Part shown: positions 47,165-58,321 of the stretch, one piece after another
How positions within the stretch are numbered: the stretch's first letter is position 1
How the letters are laid out: each line of letters starts with the position of its first letter
NCBI RefSeq assembly: GCF_012972705.2
Contig: NZ_JABCSC020000001.1
Span: 992,001-1,056,000, forward strand
Direction of reading: 5' to 3'
Source: Uliginosibacterium aquaticum
GTDB taxonomy: Bacteria > Pseudomonadota > Gammaproteobacteria > Burkholderiales > Rhodocyclaceae
Length of the DNA: 64,000 nt
Program-made: the position numbers and the translations under genes
The notes under the pieces: model-generated
Database searches by the model: none
What the model was told of the DNA's origin: nothing
The model's input: only the letters and a program-made list of their open reading frames with translations

Positions 47165-48478
47165 TTACCGACGGTGTTCGTTGGCCCAGCCGTAGGCTGC
47201 CAGCGAGGTGAAGGCCAGCAGCATCGCCAGTACCGATACCAGCGCCACATAGTGTGCGCCGGCCAGCGCATCCTTCTGCAGCCACAACTGAGTCAGCACG
47301 GGCGTCAGGCCGCCGAAGATTGCGTAGGCGATGTTGTAGGCGAAGGACAGGCCTGAGTAACGGATCATGGGTGGGAAGGCGCGCACGCCAACAATGGCCA
47401 TGGTGGCGATGGCGCCAACGAAGAAGCCCATCAGGCCGTAATTGAACACCAGCTCGCCATAGCTCACGCCGGCGGGCAGCACGGTGAAGAAGTGGTAGGC
47501 GCTCAGGGCGAGACCGCCCCAGCTGATCAGCAGCGTCAGACGCATGCCGACGCGATCAGCCAGCCAGCCGAAGAAGCCGCAGCCGAGCACCAGCATCAGG
47601 GTGCCGACGCAGTTGGCTTCGAGCGCTGTGGCTGGCGCGATGTGGTGCATCTTCTGGAGCAGGGTCGGCGTCATCAGGATCAGTACCACGACGGCAGTGG
47701 ACAGCGACCAGGTGTAGGCTCCTGTCAGCAGACAGGCCGCGCGGTGCTCGCGCAGCACGGTCTTGACGGGCATTTCTTCGGCCAGTGCACGCTGTGCGGC
47801 GAGTTCCTTGAAAACCGGGGTCTCGGACAGGAAGCGGCGCAGATACACCGAGATGAATCCGAACAGGCCACCGAGGATGAAGGGAATTCGCCAGGCATAG
47901 CTGCCGATTTCTTCCTGCGTGAAGCTGCGGTTGATGGCGATCGCGATCAGCGAACCGAGCAGGATGCCGCCGCAGATGCCCGAGGTCAGCACTCCGACGC
48001 TGAAACCGGAATGGCGTGGCGGTACGTGTTCGGACACGAAGACCCAAGCGCCTGGCATTTCTCCGCCGATAGCGGCGCCTTGCAGTACGCGCATTGCGAG
48101 CAGCAACAATGGGGCGGCCACGCCGATGACCTCATAGGTCGGCAACAGGCCGATGAGCAGGGTGGGCGCCGCCATAAGGAAGATGGACAGCGTGAACATG
48201 CGCTTGCGACCGAGTTTGTCGCCGTAGTGCGCAATGATGATGCCGCCCAGCGGGCGCGCCAGATAGCCGGCCGCGAAGATGCCCAGGGTTTGCAGCTGGA
48301 TCATCCAGTCGGGCAGGGTGGATGGAAAGAACAGGCGGCCCAGTGTGGCCGAGAAGAATACGAAAATGACGAAGTCGTAGAACTCCAGCGTGCCGCCGAG
48401 CGCGGACAGGGAAAGAGTCTTGTAGTCCTCGCGTCCCATGGGACGGGATGGTGCAGGGGTCGAATCGTAGGTGGTCAT
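47165..48478 (-). CDS. MFS metabolite:H+ symporter (MHS family)
   Basis: 437 residues from the ATG at 48478, with 12 helices. Motifs fit the metabolite/H+ symporters of the KgtP/ProP/ShiA type: GGTLEFYDFVIFVFF, the DKLGRKRMF loop, RVLQGAAIGGEMPGAWVFVSEH and PFILGGLFGFISVYLRR. The substrate is probably an organic acid, sugar acid or betaine. A longer start at 48520 would add 14 residues; neither has a strong ribosome site. It is divergent from the nuclease gene. Confidence 0.88.
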   Translation of the reverse strand: MTTYDSTPAPSRPMGREDYKTLSLSALGGTLEFYDFVIFVFFSATLGRLFFPSTLPDWMIQLQTLGIFAAGYLARPLGGIIIAHYGDKLGRKRMFTLSIFLMAAPTLLIGLLPTYEVIGVAAPLLLLAMRVLQGAAIGGEMPGAWVFVSEHVPPRHSGFSVGVLTSGICGGILLGSLIAIAINRSFTQEEIGSYAWRIPFILGGLFGFISVYLRRFLSETPVFKELAAQRALAEEMPVKTVLREHRAACLLTGAYTWSLSTAVVVLILMTPTLLQKMHHIAPATALEANCVGTLMLVLGCGFFGWLADRVGMRLTLLISWGGLALSAYHFFTVLPAGVSYGELVFNYGLMGFFVGAIATMAIVGVRAFPPMIRYSGLSFAYNIAYAIFGGLTPVLTQLWLQKDALAGAHYVALVSVLAMLLAFTSLAAYGWANEHRR

Positions 48479-48783
48479 GGTCTGTACATCGAAGTCGCGC
48501 CAGCTCGCAGAGGCAAACAACTGCGACCCGAACTCAGCAGACCCGGGCCGGGAGGGGCGTGAGGATTGAGGGGCGTGCCGCAGGAGGAGTCAGCTTGCGC
48601 GTGGCGCAGAATTCGCAGGCCGGCCCTGGCCGCCGCACGCATCATCCGCCGTGCGACAGTCGGGGCGGTAATCATATTCGCGCGGCCAATGGCACGCAAA
48701 TTCCTGCTTTGCAAGCAGGTGTTTTGTGGGGAGCAGGGCAGGTATAGTTTGCGGCTGCCTGGCCGTACCGTCCCCCGAATTGC
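48479..48783. other. Intergenic region between MHS transporter and nuclease genes
   Basis: 305 bp without a gene. The only structure I see is a 7-bp hairpin CCTGCTT/AAGCAGG (48703-48719) about 65 bp before the nuclease start. No convincing promoter or operator was found. Confidence 0.5.
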
Positions 48784-50592
48784 ATGAAAAACGTCTTGCT
48801 GTTCCTTGTTGCCTTCCTCTGTCTTGCCCTTGCTGCCGAGGCTGCAGAACCCTCGGTGGTCGTGTCGATCCCGCAGATCCAGGGGCGAGGTGCGCGTAGC
48901 CCGCTGGAGGGGCAGAGCGTCACGACCACCGGGGTGGTGAGCTTAGTGACCAATCTCGGCTTCTTCATGCAGGACGAAACTGGTGATGGTGATGAGAGCA
49001 CTTCGGACGGCATCTACGTGCATCAGGGCCTGATGCCCTGGGTAACGCCAGGAGATCGGGTCAGGGTCCAGGGGGGCGTGAATGAGTATGTGCCGGAGAG
49101 CAGCGCGCTGGCGCGCGCCAACCCGCATACCGAACTGACGCGTGTGCAGGTCGATATCCTGAGCTCAGGCCCGTCGCCGGTGCCGAAGCGGATCATGTTT
49201 CCCCCGGCAGCAGAGGGCGATCTTGAGCGGGTGGAGGGCATGCTGGTTGAATTGCCCGGGCTGCTGACCGTGACCCAGAACTACTTTCTCGGCCGTTACG
49301 GCCAGCTTACGCTGGCAGCAGGTGGGCGCCTGATGCGCCCTCTCAGCCAGTTCGTGGCGGGCTCCGCGGAGGCGCGGGCTCTCGCCGCGGAAAATGCCCG
49401 CCGGCGGATCGTGCTCGATGATGGCAGTAGCCGCCAGAATCCGGATCCCACTCCCTATCCGGGCAGCGGGGGGCAGGTGCGGGTCGGGGATCGTGTGCAG
49501 TCGCTATTGGGCGTGATCGACTACGGCTTGTCCGGCAACGAGGGAGCCGGGCTGACAGAGTATCGCCTTCATCCCCTTACCCCCCCCCTGTTCACGCGCG
49601 GCAATCCGCGTCCCGAGCTGCCTCCGGCGCCGAAAGGCGACCTTCGCATCGCCAGCTTCAATCTGCAGAATTACTTCATTACGCTGGATCGCAGCGGAGC
49701 GGACTGCGGACCCGGGGCTTCCCGCAATGATTGCCGCGGCGCCGACAGCGCAATGGAGCTGCAGCGTCAGCGCACCAAGATCATCCACGCCCTGGCGGCC
49801 TTGAGCGCGGATGTGGTGGGCTTGCTGGAAGTTGAGAACCGTGGCAACGAAGCGGTGCAGGACTTGGTGGCCGGGTTGAACGATCGGCTGGGAGCCGGGA
49901 CTTATGCCAGCGTGTCTCTGCCGGAGGGGGGCGCCGGGAGCGATGCGATCCGCAGCGCTATGATCTATCGACCCGCGCGGGTTGTGCCGCTCGGAGCAAG
50001 CGTGAGCGATAGCCGCCCGGTACATAACCGCCCCTTGCTGGCGCAGACCCTGGTTGCGCAAGGGCGGCGCTTTAACGTGATCGTGGCTCACTTCAAGTCC
50101 AAGGGGCGTTGCCCGTCAGAACCCGGAAGCCTGGATGGGGATCTGGGCGACGGTCAGGGCTGCTGGAATGCCCGGCGGGTGGCGCAGGCGCAGGCGACGC
50201 GCACCTTCATCAGCGCCATGCAGCGGCGCAGCGGAGCGCAGGACGTATTGCTGATCGGCGATCTGAATGCCTATGCCCGCGAAGCGCCGGTACTGGACCT
50301 GGTTCATAACGGCTTGGTCGACCAGATCGCGCGTTTCGATACGAAGCCCTATTCCTACGTGTTCGACGGAGAGTCGGGCGCGCTCGATCATGCCCTCTCG
50401 AACGAAAGCCTATGGCCTCGGATCGTCAGTGCAGGGCATTGGCATATCAATGCCGATGAGCCGGTCTATCTGGATTACAACCTGGAGTTTCGTCAGCCGG
50501 CTTGCCGAAGCTGCGCCCCGGATCACTATCAGCCGGATCCGTTCCGCAGCTCGGATCACGATCCGCTCTACGTGGATATCCGGCTGCGCTGA
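48784..50592 (+). CDS. ExeM/NucH-family extracellular nuclease
   Basis: 602 residues with a signal peptide ending EAAEP. An N-terminal OB-fold-like part (about 25-170), with VVSIPQIQGRGARSPLEGQ, precedes an endonuclease/exonuclease/phosphatase domain (about 285-600). Catalytic blocks are ASFNLQNYF, LLEVENRGNE, LIGDLNAYARE and the C-terminal SSDHDPLYVDI. ExeM-type enzymes degrade extracellular DNA and help shape biofilms. There is no C-terminal sorting tail, so it is released or periplasmic. Confidence 0.9.
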   Translation: MKNVLLFLVAFLCLALAAEAAEPSVVVSIPQIQGRGARSPLEGQSVTTTGVVSLVTNLGFFMQDETGDGDESTSDGIYVHQGLMPWVTPGDRVRVQGGVNEYVPESSALARANPHTELTRVQVDILSSGPSPVPKRIMFPPAAEGDLERVEGMLVELPGLLTVTQNYFLGRYGQLTLAAGGRLMRPLSQFVAGSAEARALAAENARRRIVLDDGSSRQNPDPTPYPGSGGQVRVGDRVQSLLGVIDYGLSGNEGAGLTEYRLHPLTPPLFTRGNPRPELPPAPKGDLRIASFNLQNYFITLDRSGADCGPGASRNDCRGADSAMELQRQRTKIIHALAALSADVVGLLEVENRGNEAVQDLVAGLNDRLGAGTYASVSLPEGGAGSDAIRSAMIYRPARVVPLGASVSDSRPVHNRPLLAQTLVAQGRRFNVIVAHFKSKGRCPSEPGSLDGDLGDGQGCWNARRVAQAQATRTFISAMQRRSGAQDVLLIGDLNAYAREAPVLDLVHNGLVDQIARFDTKPYSYVFDGESGALDHALSNESLWPRIVSAGHWHINADEPVYLDYNLEFRQPACRSCAPDHYQPDPFRSSDHDPLYVDIRLR

Positions 50593-50640
50593 AGCAGTCT
50601 GCCCCCTTTGGGGCTGAGCACCCCAAGGGTGCCCCAGCCT

Positions 50641-51264
50641 TCAGGCTGCCGTGCGCAGCATGCCCTGGGTTTCAATGAAGGCGATGATTTCGGCTAGGCC
50701 CTGGCCCGTTTTCTGGTTGCTGAAGACGAAAGGCTTGGCGCCGCGCATCTTCTTCGAGTCGCGATCCATCACCTCCAGCGAGGCGCCCACCAGCGGAGCC
50801 AGATCGATCTTGTTGATGACCAGCAGGTCGCTCTTCATGATGCCGGGCCCGCCCTTGCGCGGAATCTTGTCGCCCGCCGAGACGTCGATCACATACAGCG
50901 TGAGATCCGAGAGTTCCGGCGAGAAAGTCGCCGCGAGGTTGTCGCCGCCGGACTCCACGAAGATGATCTCCAGACCCGGGAAACGCCGGTTCAACTGGTC
51001 GATCGCCTCCAGATTGATCGAGGCATCCTCACGGATCGCCGTGTGCGGGCAACCGCCGGTTTCCACGCCGAGGATGCGCTCGGCCGGCAAGGCCTCGTTG
51101 CGCACCAGAAACTGCGCGTCTTCCGCGGTGTAGATATCGTTGGTGACCACTGCGATGTTGTATTTATCGCGCAGGGCCGTACATAAAGCGAGCGTCAAGG
51201 CGGTCTTGCCGGAGCCGACCGGGCCGCCGATGCCGACGCGCAGGGGTTGAGATGTTGAGTTCAT
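50641..51264 (-). CDS. ureG: Urease accessory GTPase UreG
   Basis: Drives nickel delivery to urease by GTP hydrolysis; 207 residues. P-loop [11 protein letters not shown], the metal-binding motif [19 protein letters not shown] (Cys-Pro-His) and the [11 protein letters not shown] guanine motif are all intact. It is the last gene of ureDAJBCEFG, 10 bp after ureF. Confidence 0.97.
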   Translation of the reverse strand: MNSTSQPLRVGIGGPVGSGKTALTLALCTALRDKYNIAVVTNDIYTAEDAQFLVRNEALPAERILGVETGGCPHTAIREDASINLEAIDQLNRRFPGLEIIFVESGGDNLAATFSPELSDLTLYVIDVSAGDKIPRKGGPGIMKSDLLVINKIDLAPLVGASLEVMDRDSKKMRGAKPFVFSNQKTGQGLAEIIAFIETQGMLRTAA

Positions 51265-51274
51265 GTTTCGTACC

Positions 51275-51955
51275 TCAGGATCTGAAGAGTCTTGTGTATT
51301 GGGTTTCGTGTTGGCTGCTTGCCAGCGTCATGCCGGGGGTGAAGTTTTCCCAGTCCTCTGTATCCGCTCGGCGAACGGCTTCAAGCGCGAGGGCCGGCAG
51401 GTCTTCGGCCAGCGCGACGAGCATGCGCTGGCCGGCGGTCTGGCCCAGTGGTACCAGTTTCACGGCGGCCATCACCTGATTCTCCAGCCAGGCCCACAGA
51501 TAGGCGTTGGCGGCGTCTAGCTCCTCGATTTGCCAGTGCGCTGCCGCTGTGGCCCAAGGGGTAGGGAAGGCGATTTCGCGCAGCTCGAGCAACGCGGTTT
51601 TGGTGGCCTCTGGTGTGTCCGGCAGATCGCGCAACAGGCGCGCCAGCGAGTAGCCCATTTGCAGGGTTTCGGCGCGCAATTCGCTGGTTTCGCGGGTGGC
51701 GATGAACTCAGCGTTCAGACGCGCCACTTCGCAAGCGTTGCCCGCTTTCCATGCCCGCAGCAGACCGATCAGGGCTGGGGCTTCACAGCGGGCCAGTGCT
51801 AAATGCAGGGCGTCGCGAATCCAGCGTTGCGCGGCGGCTTCTGACGTGACCGCGCCCGATTCAACCGCCCATTCCAGCCCTTGCGAGTAAGAGAAGGCGC
51901 CGACCGGCAAGGCCGGGCTGGCGAGATGCAGCAGGCGTACGAGTTGCAGGTTCAA
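51275..51955 (-). CDS. ureF: Urease accessory protein UreF
   Basis: 226-residue helical chaperone that binds UreD and UreG and gates GTPase activity during nickel insertion. The [16 protein letters not shown] signature lies at residues 16-31. Its start overlaps the ureE stop by 4 bp. Confidence 0.95.
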   Translation of the reverse strand: MNLQLVRLLHLASPALPVGAFSYSQGLEWAVESGAVTSEAAAQRWIRDALHLALARCEAPALIGLLRAWKAGNACEVARLNAEFIATRETSELRAETLQMGYSLARLLRDLPDTPEATKTALLELREIAFPTPWATAAAHWQIEELDAANAYLWAWLENQVMAAVKLVPLGQTAGQRMLVALAEDLPALALEAVRRADTEDWENFTPGMTLASSQHETQYTRLFRS

Positions 51956-52437
51956 GCGCTGCCGCCCATGACGTGGATCTTGGCTTCAGTGGCGCCACGC
52001 TCAGAGTGGTGATGGCCTGGGGCATAGGCGCCAGCTTCAGGTTCGAAAGCAGCTACGATGTGTAGCAGCTCGGCGCCGAGGCCTTCGAGCATGTGTTCGA
52101 GCACGTGATCCTGCTGGATGCGCAAAGCGCCTTCGCCGACCTGCACGGCGACGTGACGGTTACCGAGGTGGTAAGCGGTGCGGGCCAGCTCAAAAGCGCT
52201 GGCGCAGCGGGCTTCGACCAGTGCTTCGGGCGCTGCGATCACTTCCACGATGCGGCCATCCTTGGCCTGCAGCTTGTCGCCACCGCGCAGAATGGTGCCG
52301 CGCGGCAGGAAGAGGCCCACCTCTTCACCGGAGGCGAGTTTGGTGCGCAGGCGGCTCTTGGTACGGGCGTCGAAATCGAGGATCAGTTTTTCAGTGGCCG
52401 GGGTGTCGGCGGGGCCGAGGGATTCGATCAGGAGCAT
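51952..52437 (-). CDS. ureE: Urease nickel metallochaperone UreE
   Basis: 161 residues. [30 protein letters not shown] is the N-terminal peptide-binding domain and [28 protein letters not shown] the metal-binding domain with its conserved His. The C-terminal tail has only a short HHH cluster rather than a long His-rich tail. The gene is separated from ureC by a REP-like element. Confidence 0.95.
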   Translation of the reverse strand: MLLIESLGPADTPATEKLILDFDARTKSRLRTKLASGEEVGLFLPRGTILRGGDKLQAKDGRIVEVIAAPEALVEARCASAFELARTAYHLGNRHVAVQVGEGALRIQQDHVLEHMLEGLGAELLHIVAAFEPEAGAYAPGHHHSERGATEAKIHVMGGSA

Positions 52438-52457
52438 GTCAACAAATTCGGATTGGA

Positions 52458-52526
52458 CGTCATTCCGGCGAAGGCCGGAATCCAGTGTTTCGTGGCATCT
52501 GGATCCTGGCCTGCGCCGGGATGACG
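52458..52526. repeat. REP-like inverted repeat between ureC and ureE
   Basis: The left arm begins GTCATTCCGGCGAAGG and the right arm ends CGCCGGGATGACG, giving an imperfect dyad with outer GTCAT/ATGAC and inner ATCCAG/CTGGAT. This is the widespread intergenic dyad form found in many proteobacteria. Confidence 0.75.
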
Positions 52527-52530
52527 GCGA

Positions 52531-54231
<1,701 letters not shown>

Positions 54232-54232
54232 G

Positions 54233-54538
54233 TCAGAGTGCTCCTTGCACGAGGCCGCGGAAGCCGAAAACCTTGCGCTCGCCGGCGTAATCCACCAGCT
54301 CCACCGTGCGGCTCTGGCCTGGTTCGAAACGCACGGCCGTGCCGCTGGCGATGTTCAGACGCATGCCGTGGGCGGCGGCTCGGTCAAAGGCGAGCGCTGC
54401 ATTGGTTTCGGCAAAGTGGTAGTGCGAGCCGACCTGGATCGGCCGGTCGCCGGTATTGGCTACGCTCAGGCTGAGGGAGCGGCGGCCGACGTTGAGTTCG
54501 TGCTCGCCGTCATCCACAAGAAGTTCGCCGGGGATCAT
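54233..54538 (-). CDS. ureB: Urease beta subunit
   Basis: 101-residue structural subunit starting MIPGELL at 54538. The conserved [21 protein letters not shown] block is complete. An in-frame upstream extension overlaps ureJ and is not native. It lies 10 bp after ureJ. Confidence 0.96.
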   Translation of the reverse strand: MIPGELLVDDGEHELNVGRRSLSLSVANTGDRPIQVGSHYHFAETNAALAFDRAAAHGMRLNIASGTAVRFEPGQSRTVELVDYAGERKVFGFRGLVQGAL

Positions 54539-54548
54539 CGTGAGCTCC

Positions 54549-55127
54549 TCAAGCTGCCAGCAGGGTGAAACCGAACAGGGCGACGGCTGCACCACACAGG
54601 CGCGGCAGCCACACGCTGCGTTCCAGCGCGAAGCGGGCCAGCAACATGCCGAAGACATGCAAGGTCAATGTGCCGGCGACCATGCCGGAGAGCGCGGCCA
54701 GTGCTTGTTGGGCTGGCAGCTCGGCACCGTGGGCGAGGCCGTGGAAGAGTGCAAAGGCTGCGGCAATCGCTGCGCCGACGATGGCGGGCAGTTTCACCTG
54801 CAGGCCGACCAGCAGGCCCAGCACCAATAGCGAAGTAGCGATCATCGGTTCGACGGCGCCAGCCTGTACGCCTGAGAACGCGAGCAGGCCGCCGATCAGC
54901 AGCACGCCGGCAAAGGCCGCAGGCGTGATGAGGGCGGCACGTGTGTTGTGGCGGAAGGCCAGCATGCTCCACACGCCGACCATGATCATGGCGGCCATGT
55001 GGTCCAGACCGGTGAAGGGGTGGCTGAATCCGGCAAACAGGGCCGAGCCGTGGACATGATCACCACCGGCATGGGCGAAGGCGAAGGCGGGGAGCAGAGC
55101 GGCGAGGGCAATCAGAGCGCGTTTCAT
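54549..55127 (-). CDS. ureJ: HupE/UreJ-family membrane protein, probable nickel permease
   Basis: 192 residues with a signal-like N terminus (ending FAHAGGD) and about six helices. The family motif [19 protein letters not shown], with His and Asp for metal, and [11 protein letters not shown] are present. Its place between ureA and ureB is the common betaproteobacterial arrangement. The nickel substrate is inferred from context. Confidence 0.9.
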   Translation of the reverse strand: MKRALIALAALLPAFAFAHAGGDHVHGSALFAGFSHPFTGLDHMAAMIMVGVWSMLAFRHNTRAALITPAAFAGVLLIGGLLAFSGVQAGAVEPMIATSLLVLGLLVGLQVKLPAIVGAAIAAAFALFHGLAHGAELPAQQALAALSGMVAGTLTLHVFGMLLARFALERSVWLPRLCGAAVALFGFTLLAA

Positions 55128-55267
55128 GGTGGACTCCTTGAGGGATTAAGCGCGTGAAGAAATCGTAGCGAGCGCGACAAGGCCGAAGTGAGGCGTGGCG
55201 GCGTACGCAAGTACCTTGAGCACCGCAACTTCGGGATTGGCGTGCGCAGTAGATTTATTCATGTGCG

Positions 55268-55570
55268 TCAGATGATCGGGTGGTGGACGGTGACGAGCTT
55301 GGTGCCGTCGGGGAATGTGGCTTCAACCTGGATCTCGGGGATCATCTCGGCGATCCCGTCCATCACATCGTCGCGGCTGAGCAAAGTCGTGCCATAGCTC
55401 ATCAGCTCGGCAACACTGCGCCCGTCGCGGGCGCCTTCCATGATCGCAGCGCTGATGAACGCCACGGCCTCCGGGTAGTTGAGCTTCAAGCCACGCGCCT
55501 TGCGGCGTTCAGCGAGCAGGCCGGCGGTGAAGATCAGCAGCTTGTCTTTTTCGCGGGGGGTGAGTTCCAT
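55268..55570 (-). CDS. ureA: Urease gamma subunit
   Basis: 100 residues, beginning [20 protein letters not shown]; contains [24 protein letters not shown] and [24 protein letters not shown]. All are typical of UreA. It follows ureD after a 92-bp gap with a REP-like dyad. Confidence 0.97.
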   Translation of the reverse strand: MELTPREKDKLLIFTAGLLAERRKARGLKLNYPEAVAFISAAIMEGARDGRSVAELMSYGTTLLSRDDVMDGIAEMIPEIQVEATFPDGTKLVTVHHPII

Positions 55571-55596
55571 GGTATGTCCTGTGGTGAAGTGCTTGT

Positions 55597-55649
55597 TGTA
55601 GGAGCGGCTTCAGCGGCGAACAACATTCACGGCTGAAGCCGCTCCTACA
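55597..55649. repeat. REP-like dyad between ureD and ureA
   Basis: Perfect 18-bp arms TGTAGGAGCGGCTTCAGC (55597-55614) and GCTGAAGCCGCTCCTACA (55632-55649) with a 17-nt loop. This matches the GTAGGAGCGGCTTC type of repetitive extragenic palindrome known from pseudomonads and relatives. Confidence 0.85.
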
Positions 55650-55662
55650 GGATTCGGGGTGT

Positions 55663-56538
55663 TCAGGTTTTCCAGATGCGGGGGGCTACAGCCTCGCGTT
55701 GCAATACATGCGGCCGGGCCATGGCCCAGACTGCTTCGAAATACTGGCGGATCGCTTCGGCAGAGTCTGCCATGGCGCGAATGATCGTAACCTGTGGCAG
55801 GGCCGATAGCCCATATGTGCCGGTGCTGATGGCGAGCGAGCGCAGCGATTCGGTGAGCGTAGCGTCCGGCGTAATGCCGGCCAGCCACAGCGTGCCGAAA
55901 ATCCGCTTGTTATTGAGCCCGACAGGCGAGCGCATGGTGCTGTCCGAGCCTTGCAGATGCATGGCTTCCTGCCAGAGTGGCGTACCGTCCGGGCGCTGCA
56001 GGCGCAGGCGCTGACGGAATGAGCCGGTCCTGAAGTCTTCGCCGCTGGCCTGACGGCCCAGACACAGGATGTCCCAACCGATGGCGCGGGCGCCTTCGGC
56101 GAGGTTGATGGTGGTGGTGGCGCGCGCTTGTGCCTGATCGAAGACGATCACTTCCTGCGGCAGCCATTCCAGTTTGCCGCCAGCGGCCACGCTCAGTGTG
56201 ATGTCCTGCGTGGCAAGGGGCTGATCCACTCCGCGCGCCTTGTACCACTTGCCCGCGCCGGGCGTGGTGAGCTGGGCGTGAGCATCGGCGGCGACTTCGA
56301 CTTCGATCTGCAACTGGTCACCGCCGGCGATGCCTGCCGGCGGATGCAGCATCAGGATCTGGCAGACCGGATCGCCTTCCGGATAGAGCGCCTTCTGCAC
56401 ACGCAGCGGGCCGTAGTGCTGATTGCGGGCGAGCACGCTGCGCCCCGTCCGGTTCTCCACGCGCAAGGCGAGCGAAGCCTGCCAGCCTTGGGGCTGGGTG
56501 AGGGGGGGCAGGAGCGTCGGATCAGCGGGGGCGTTCAC
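55663..56538 (-). CDS. ureD: Urease accessory protein UreD
   Basis: 291-residue scaffold that docks UreF/UreG on apo-urease. Conserved blocks: PLRVQKALYPEGDPVCQILMLHPPAGIAGGDQL, TTPGAGKWYKA and LEWLPQEVIVFDQA. It is first in the urease operon and lies 35 bp downstream of a sigma54-type promoter. Confidence 0.95.
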   Translation of the reverse strand: MNAPADPTLLPPLTQPQGWQASLALRVENRTGRSVLARNQHYGPLRVQKALYPEGDPVCQILMLHPPAGIAGGDQLQIEVEVAADAHAQLTTPGAGKWYKARGVDQPLATQDITLSVAAGGKLEWLPQEVIVFDQAQARATTTINLAEGARAIGWDILCLGRQASGEDFRTGSFRQRLRLQRPDGTPLWQEAMHLQGSDSTMRSPVGLNNKRIFGTLWLAGITPDATLTESLRSLAISTGTYGLSALPQVTIIRAMADSAEAIRQYFEAVWAMARPHVLQREAVAPRIWKT

Positions 56539-56572
56539 TCGAGTTCAGGTTCAAAAGCCTATCCCGGTGCAT

Positions 56573-56588
56573 AGCAAGAGCGGTGCCA
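56573..56588 (-). promoter_or_regulatory. Sigma54-type (-24/-12) promoter of the urease operon
   Basis: On the minus strand TGGCAC-N5-TTGCT matches the RpoN consensus TGGCAC-N5-TTGCW with GG and GC correctly spaced. It is positioned about 35 bp before the ureD start, with an NtrC-like dyad upstream. Confidence 0.8.
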
Positions 56589-56642
56589 TGTCGGGGAAAC
56601 GACTCCCGGCAGTACGCACACAGGTTTGAAGCTTGTTTTTAG

Positions 56643-56675
56643 TGCATCAGCACGTGCTTGGTGCGTGATGATGCA
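56643..56675. promoter_or_regulatory. NtrC-like enhancer dyad upstream of ureD
   Basis: GCAC-N7-GTGC at 56650-56664 has the half-site spacing of NtrC sites (TGCACC-N5-GGTGCA). It is nested within a wider dyad TGCATCA (56643-56649) / TGATGCA (56669-56675). Centre about 77 bp upstream of the sigma54 promoter. Confidence 0.6.
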
Positions 56676-56693
56676 CCAGAGTTGGGTGTTAAG

Positions 56694-57392
56694 TCAGATG
56701 GCGACCAGACTCTTCACATTCTCCGCCTGCATCTCGCTGCCGGGGCCTGCCTTGACAATTTCGCCGCGCGCCATGACTGCGTACTGATCGGCGAGCGACT
56801 CGGCGAAATCATAATACTGTTCGACCAGCAGGATGGCCATTTCACTCCCTTCGGCGAGCTTGCGGATGGCCGCGCCGATGTCCTTGATGATCGAGGGCTG
56901 GATACCTTCGGTGGGTTCATCGAGAATCAGCAGCTTGGGGCGCATGACCAGCGCGCGGCCGATGGCAAGCTGCTGTTGCTGGCCGCCGGAGAGGTCACCG
57001 CCGCGGCGCCCAAGCATGTCTTTCAGCACGGGGAACATCTCGTAGATGTAGCCCGGCACGCCGCGCGAGGCCTTGCCATTGGCCAGCCCCATCAGCAGGT
57101 TCTCTTCCACCGTGAGGCGTGGGAAGATCTCGCGCCCCTGCGGCACATAGGCCATGCCCAGCCCGGCGCGGGTATAGGGCGCGGCCTTGGTGATGTCACG
57201 GCCGTCAAAAGATACCGAGCCTTTGGCCACCGGCAACAGGCCCATCAGGCATTTGAGGAGCGTGGTCTTGCCCACGCCGTTGCGGCCCAGCAGGGTGGTG
57301 ACTTCGCCTTGCTTGAGCGAAAGCGAAACGCCGCGCAGGGTATGGCTGCCGCCGTAATACTGGTTGAGGTTTTCGATGGTCAGCATATTCAT
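56694..57392 (-). CDS. urtE: Urea ABC transporter ATPase UrtE
   Basis: Second ATPase of the urea importer, about 232 residues. Walker A GRNGVGKTTLLK, the ABC signature LSGGQQQQLAIGRAL and Walker B PKLLILDEPTEGIQPS are intact. Start could be 57392 (MNMLTIEN) or 57386 (MLTIEN); the latter is the usual UrtE start. It is last in urtABCDE and is followed by the urease promoter region. Confidence 0.94.
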   Translation of the reverse strand: MNMLTIENLNQYYGGSHTLRGVSLSLKQGEVTTLLGRNGVGKTTLLKCLMGLLPVAKGSVSFDGRDITKAAPYTRAGLGMAYVPQGREIFPRLTVEENLLMGLANGKASRGVPGYIYEMFPVLKDMLGRRGGDLSGGQQQQLAIGRALVMRPKLLILDEPTEGIQPSIIKDIGAAIRKLAEGSEMAILLVEQYYDFAESLADQYAVMARGEIVKAGPGSEMQAENVKSLVAI

Positions 57393-57395
57393 TCC

Positions 57396-57445
57396 GTAGG
57401 GTGCGCAATGCGCACCATCCATGCGGTGCGCAATGCGCACCCTAC
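57396..57445. repeat. Double palindrome in the urtD-urtE gap
   Basis: Two units of GGTGCGCAATGCGCACC (57400-57416 and 57425-57441), each self-complementary around a central A, are bordered by GTAG and CTAC so that the whole is a larger dyad. It resembles dispersed extragenic palindromes and may set urtE expression or protect the upstream mRNA. Confidence 0.8.
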
Positions 57446-57454
57446 ATATCCCGG

Positions 57455-58321
57455 CTAGCGGCCGAGATACACCTCAATCACTCGTTCATCGTTCTGCACC
57501 TGCTCGAGCGAGCCTTCGGCCAGCACATGGCCTTCGTGCAGACAGGTGACCTTGCCGTTGCGGGCGGAGATCTGCTTGATGAAATCCATGTCGTGCTCCA
57601 CCACCACCAGGGTGTAGTCGCCAGCCAGCTCTAGGAACAGCTCACCGCTGCGCTCGGTTTCTTCATCGGTCATGCCGGCCGCAGGTTCATCCAGCAACAG
57701 AAGCAGGGGTTCCTGCATCAGCAGCATGCCGATCTCCAGCCATTGCTTCTGGCCGTGCGAGAGCAAGCCGGCGGGCCGATGGGCCTGCTCCTTGAGGCGG
57801 ATGAGTTCGAGCTTCTGCTCGATCTTGCTGCGCGCTTCGCCGGTAAGCTTGAAGAACAGGCTGGACCAGATGCCCTTGTCGGTCTTCATCGCCAGTTCCA
57901 GGTTTTCGAACACGGAGAGCTCTTCGAACACGGTCGGCTTCTGGAACTTGCGACCGATACCGGCGTGCGCGATCTGCGCCTCGTTGAGCTTGGTCAGATC
58001 GATGGTCTGGCCGAAGAAAGCGGTGCCGGCGCTGGGACGGGTCTTGCCGGTGATCACATCCATCATGGTGGTTTTGCCGGCGCCGTTGGGGCCGATGATG
58101 GAGCGCAGCTCACCCTTGTCGATGGCGAGATTCAGATTGTTGATCGCCTTGAAACCGTCGAAGGATACGGTGATGCCTTCGAGGTAGAGGATCACGCCGT
58201 GCGTGGTGTCGAGCTGGCTCGAATCAACCGGGCGCTCCAGGCCTACGGCACGGTCGAAGGCGCTCTCGGCGCCGGAGATCGGCAGACCGGGTTTCTTTTC
58301 TGTGGTCGCAGCGGCGTTCAT
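57455..58321 (-). CDS. urtD: Urea ABC transporter ATPase UrtD
   Basis: 288 residues from the ATG at 58321, which overlaps the urtC stop as ATGA. Walker A GPNGAGKTTMMDVITG, the signature LSHGQKQWLEIGMLL and Walker B PLLLLLDEPAAGMTDEE are visible. A longer in-frame N terminus inside urtC is rejected. It carries an N-terminal extension of about 45 residues before the ATPase core. Confidence 0.95.
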   Translation of the reverse strand: MNAAATTEKKPGLPISGAESAFDRAVGLERPVDSSQLDTTHGVILYLEGITVSFDGFKAINNLNLAIDKGELRSIIGPNGAGKTTMMDVITGKTRPSAGTAFFGQTIDLTKLNEAQIAHAGIGRKFQKPTVFEELSVFENLELAMKTDKGIWSSLFFKLTGEARSKIEQKLELIRLKEQAHRPAGLLSHGQKQWLEIGMLLMQEPLLLLLDEPAAGMTDEETERSGELFLELAGDYTLVVVEHDMDFIKQISARNGKVTCLHEGHVLAEGSLEQVQNDERVIEVYLGR

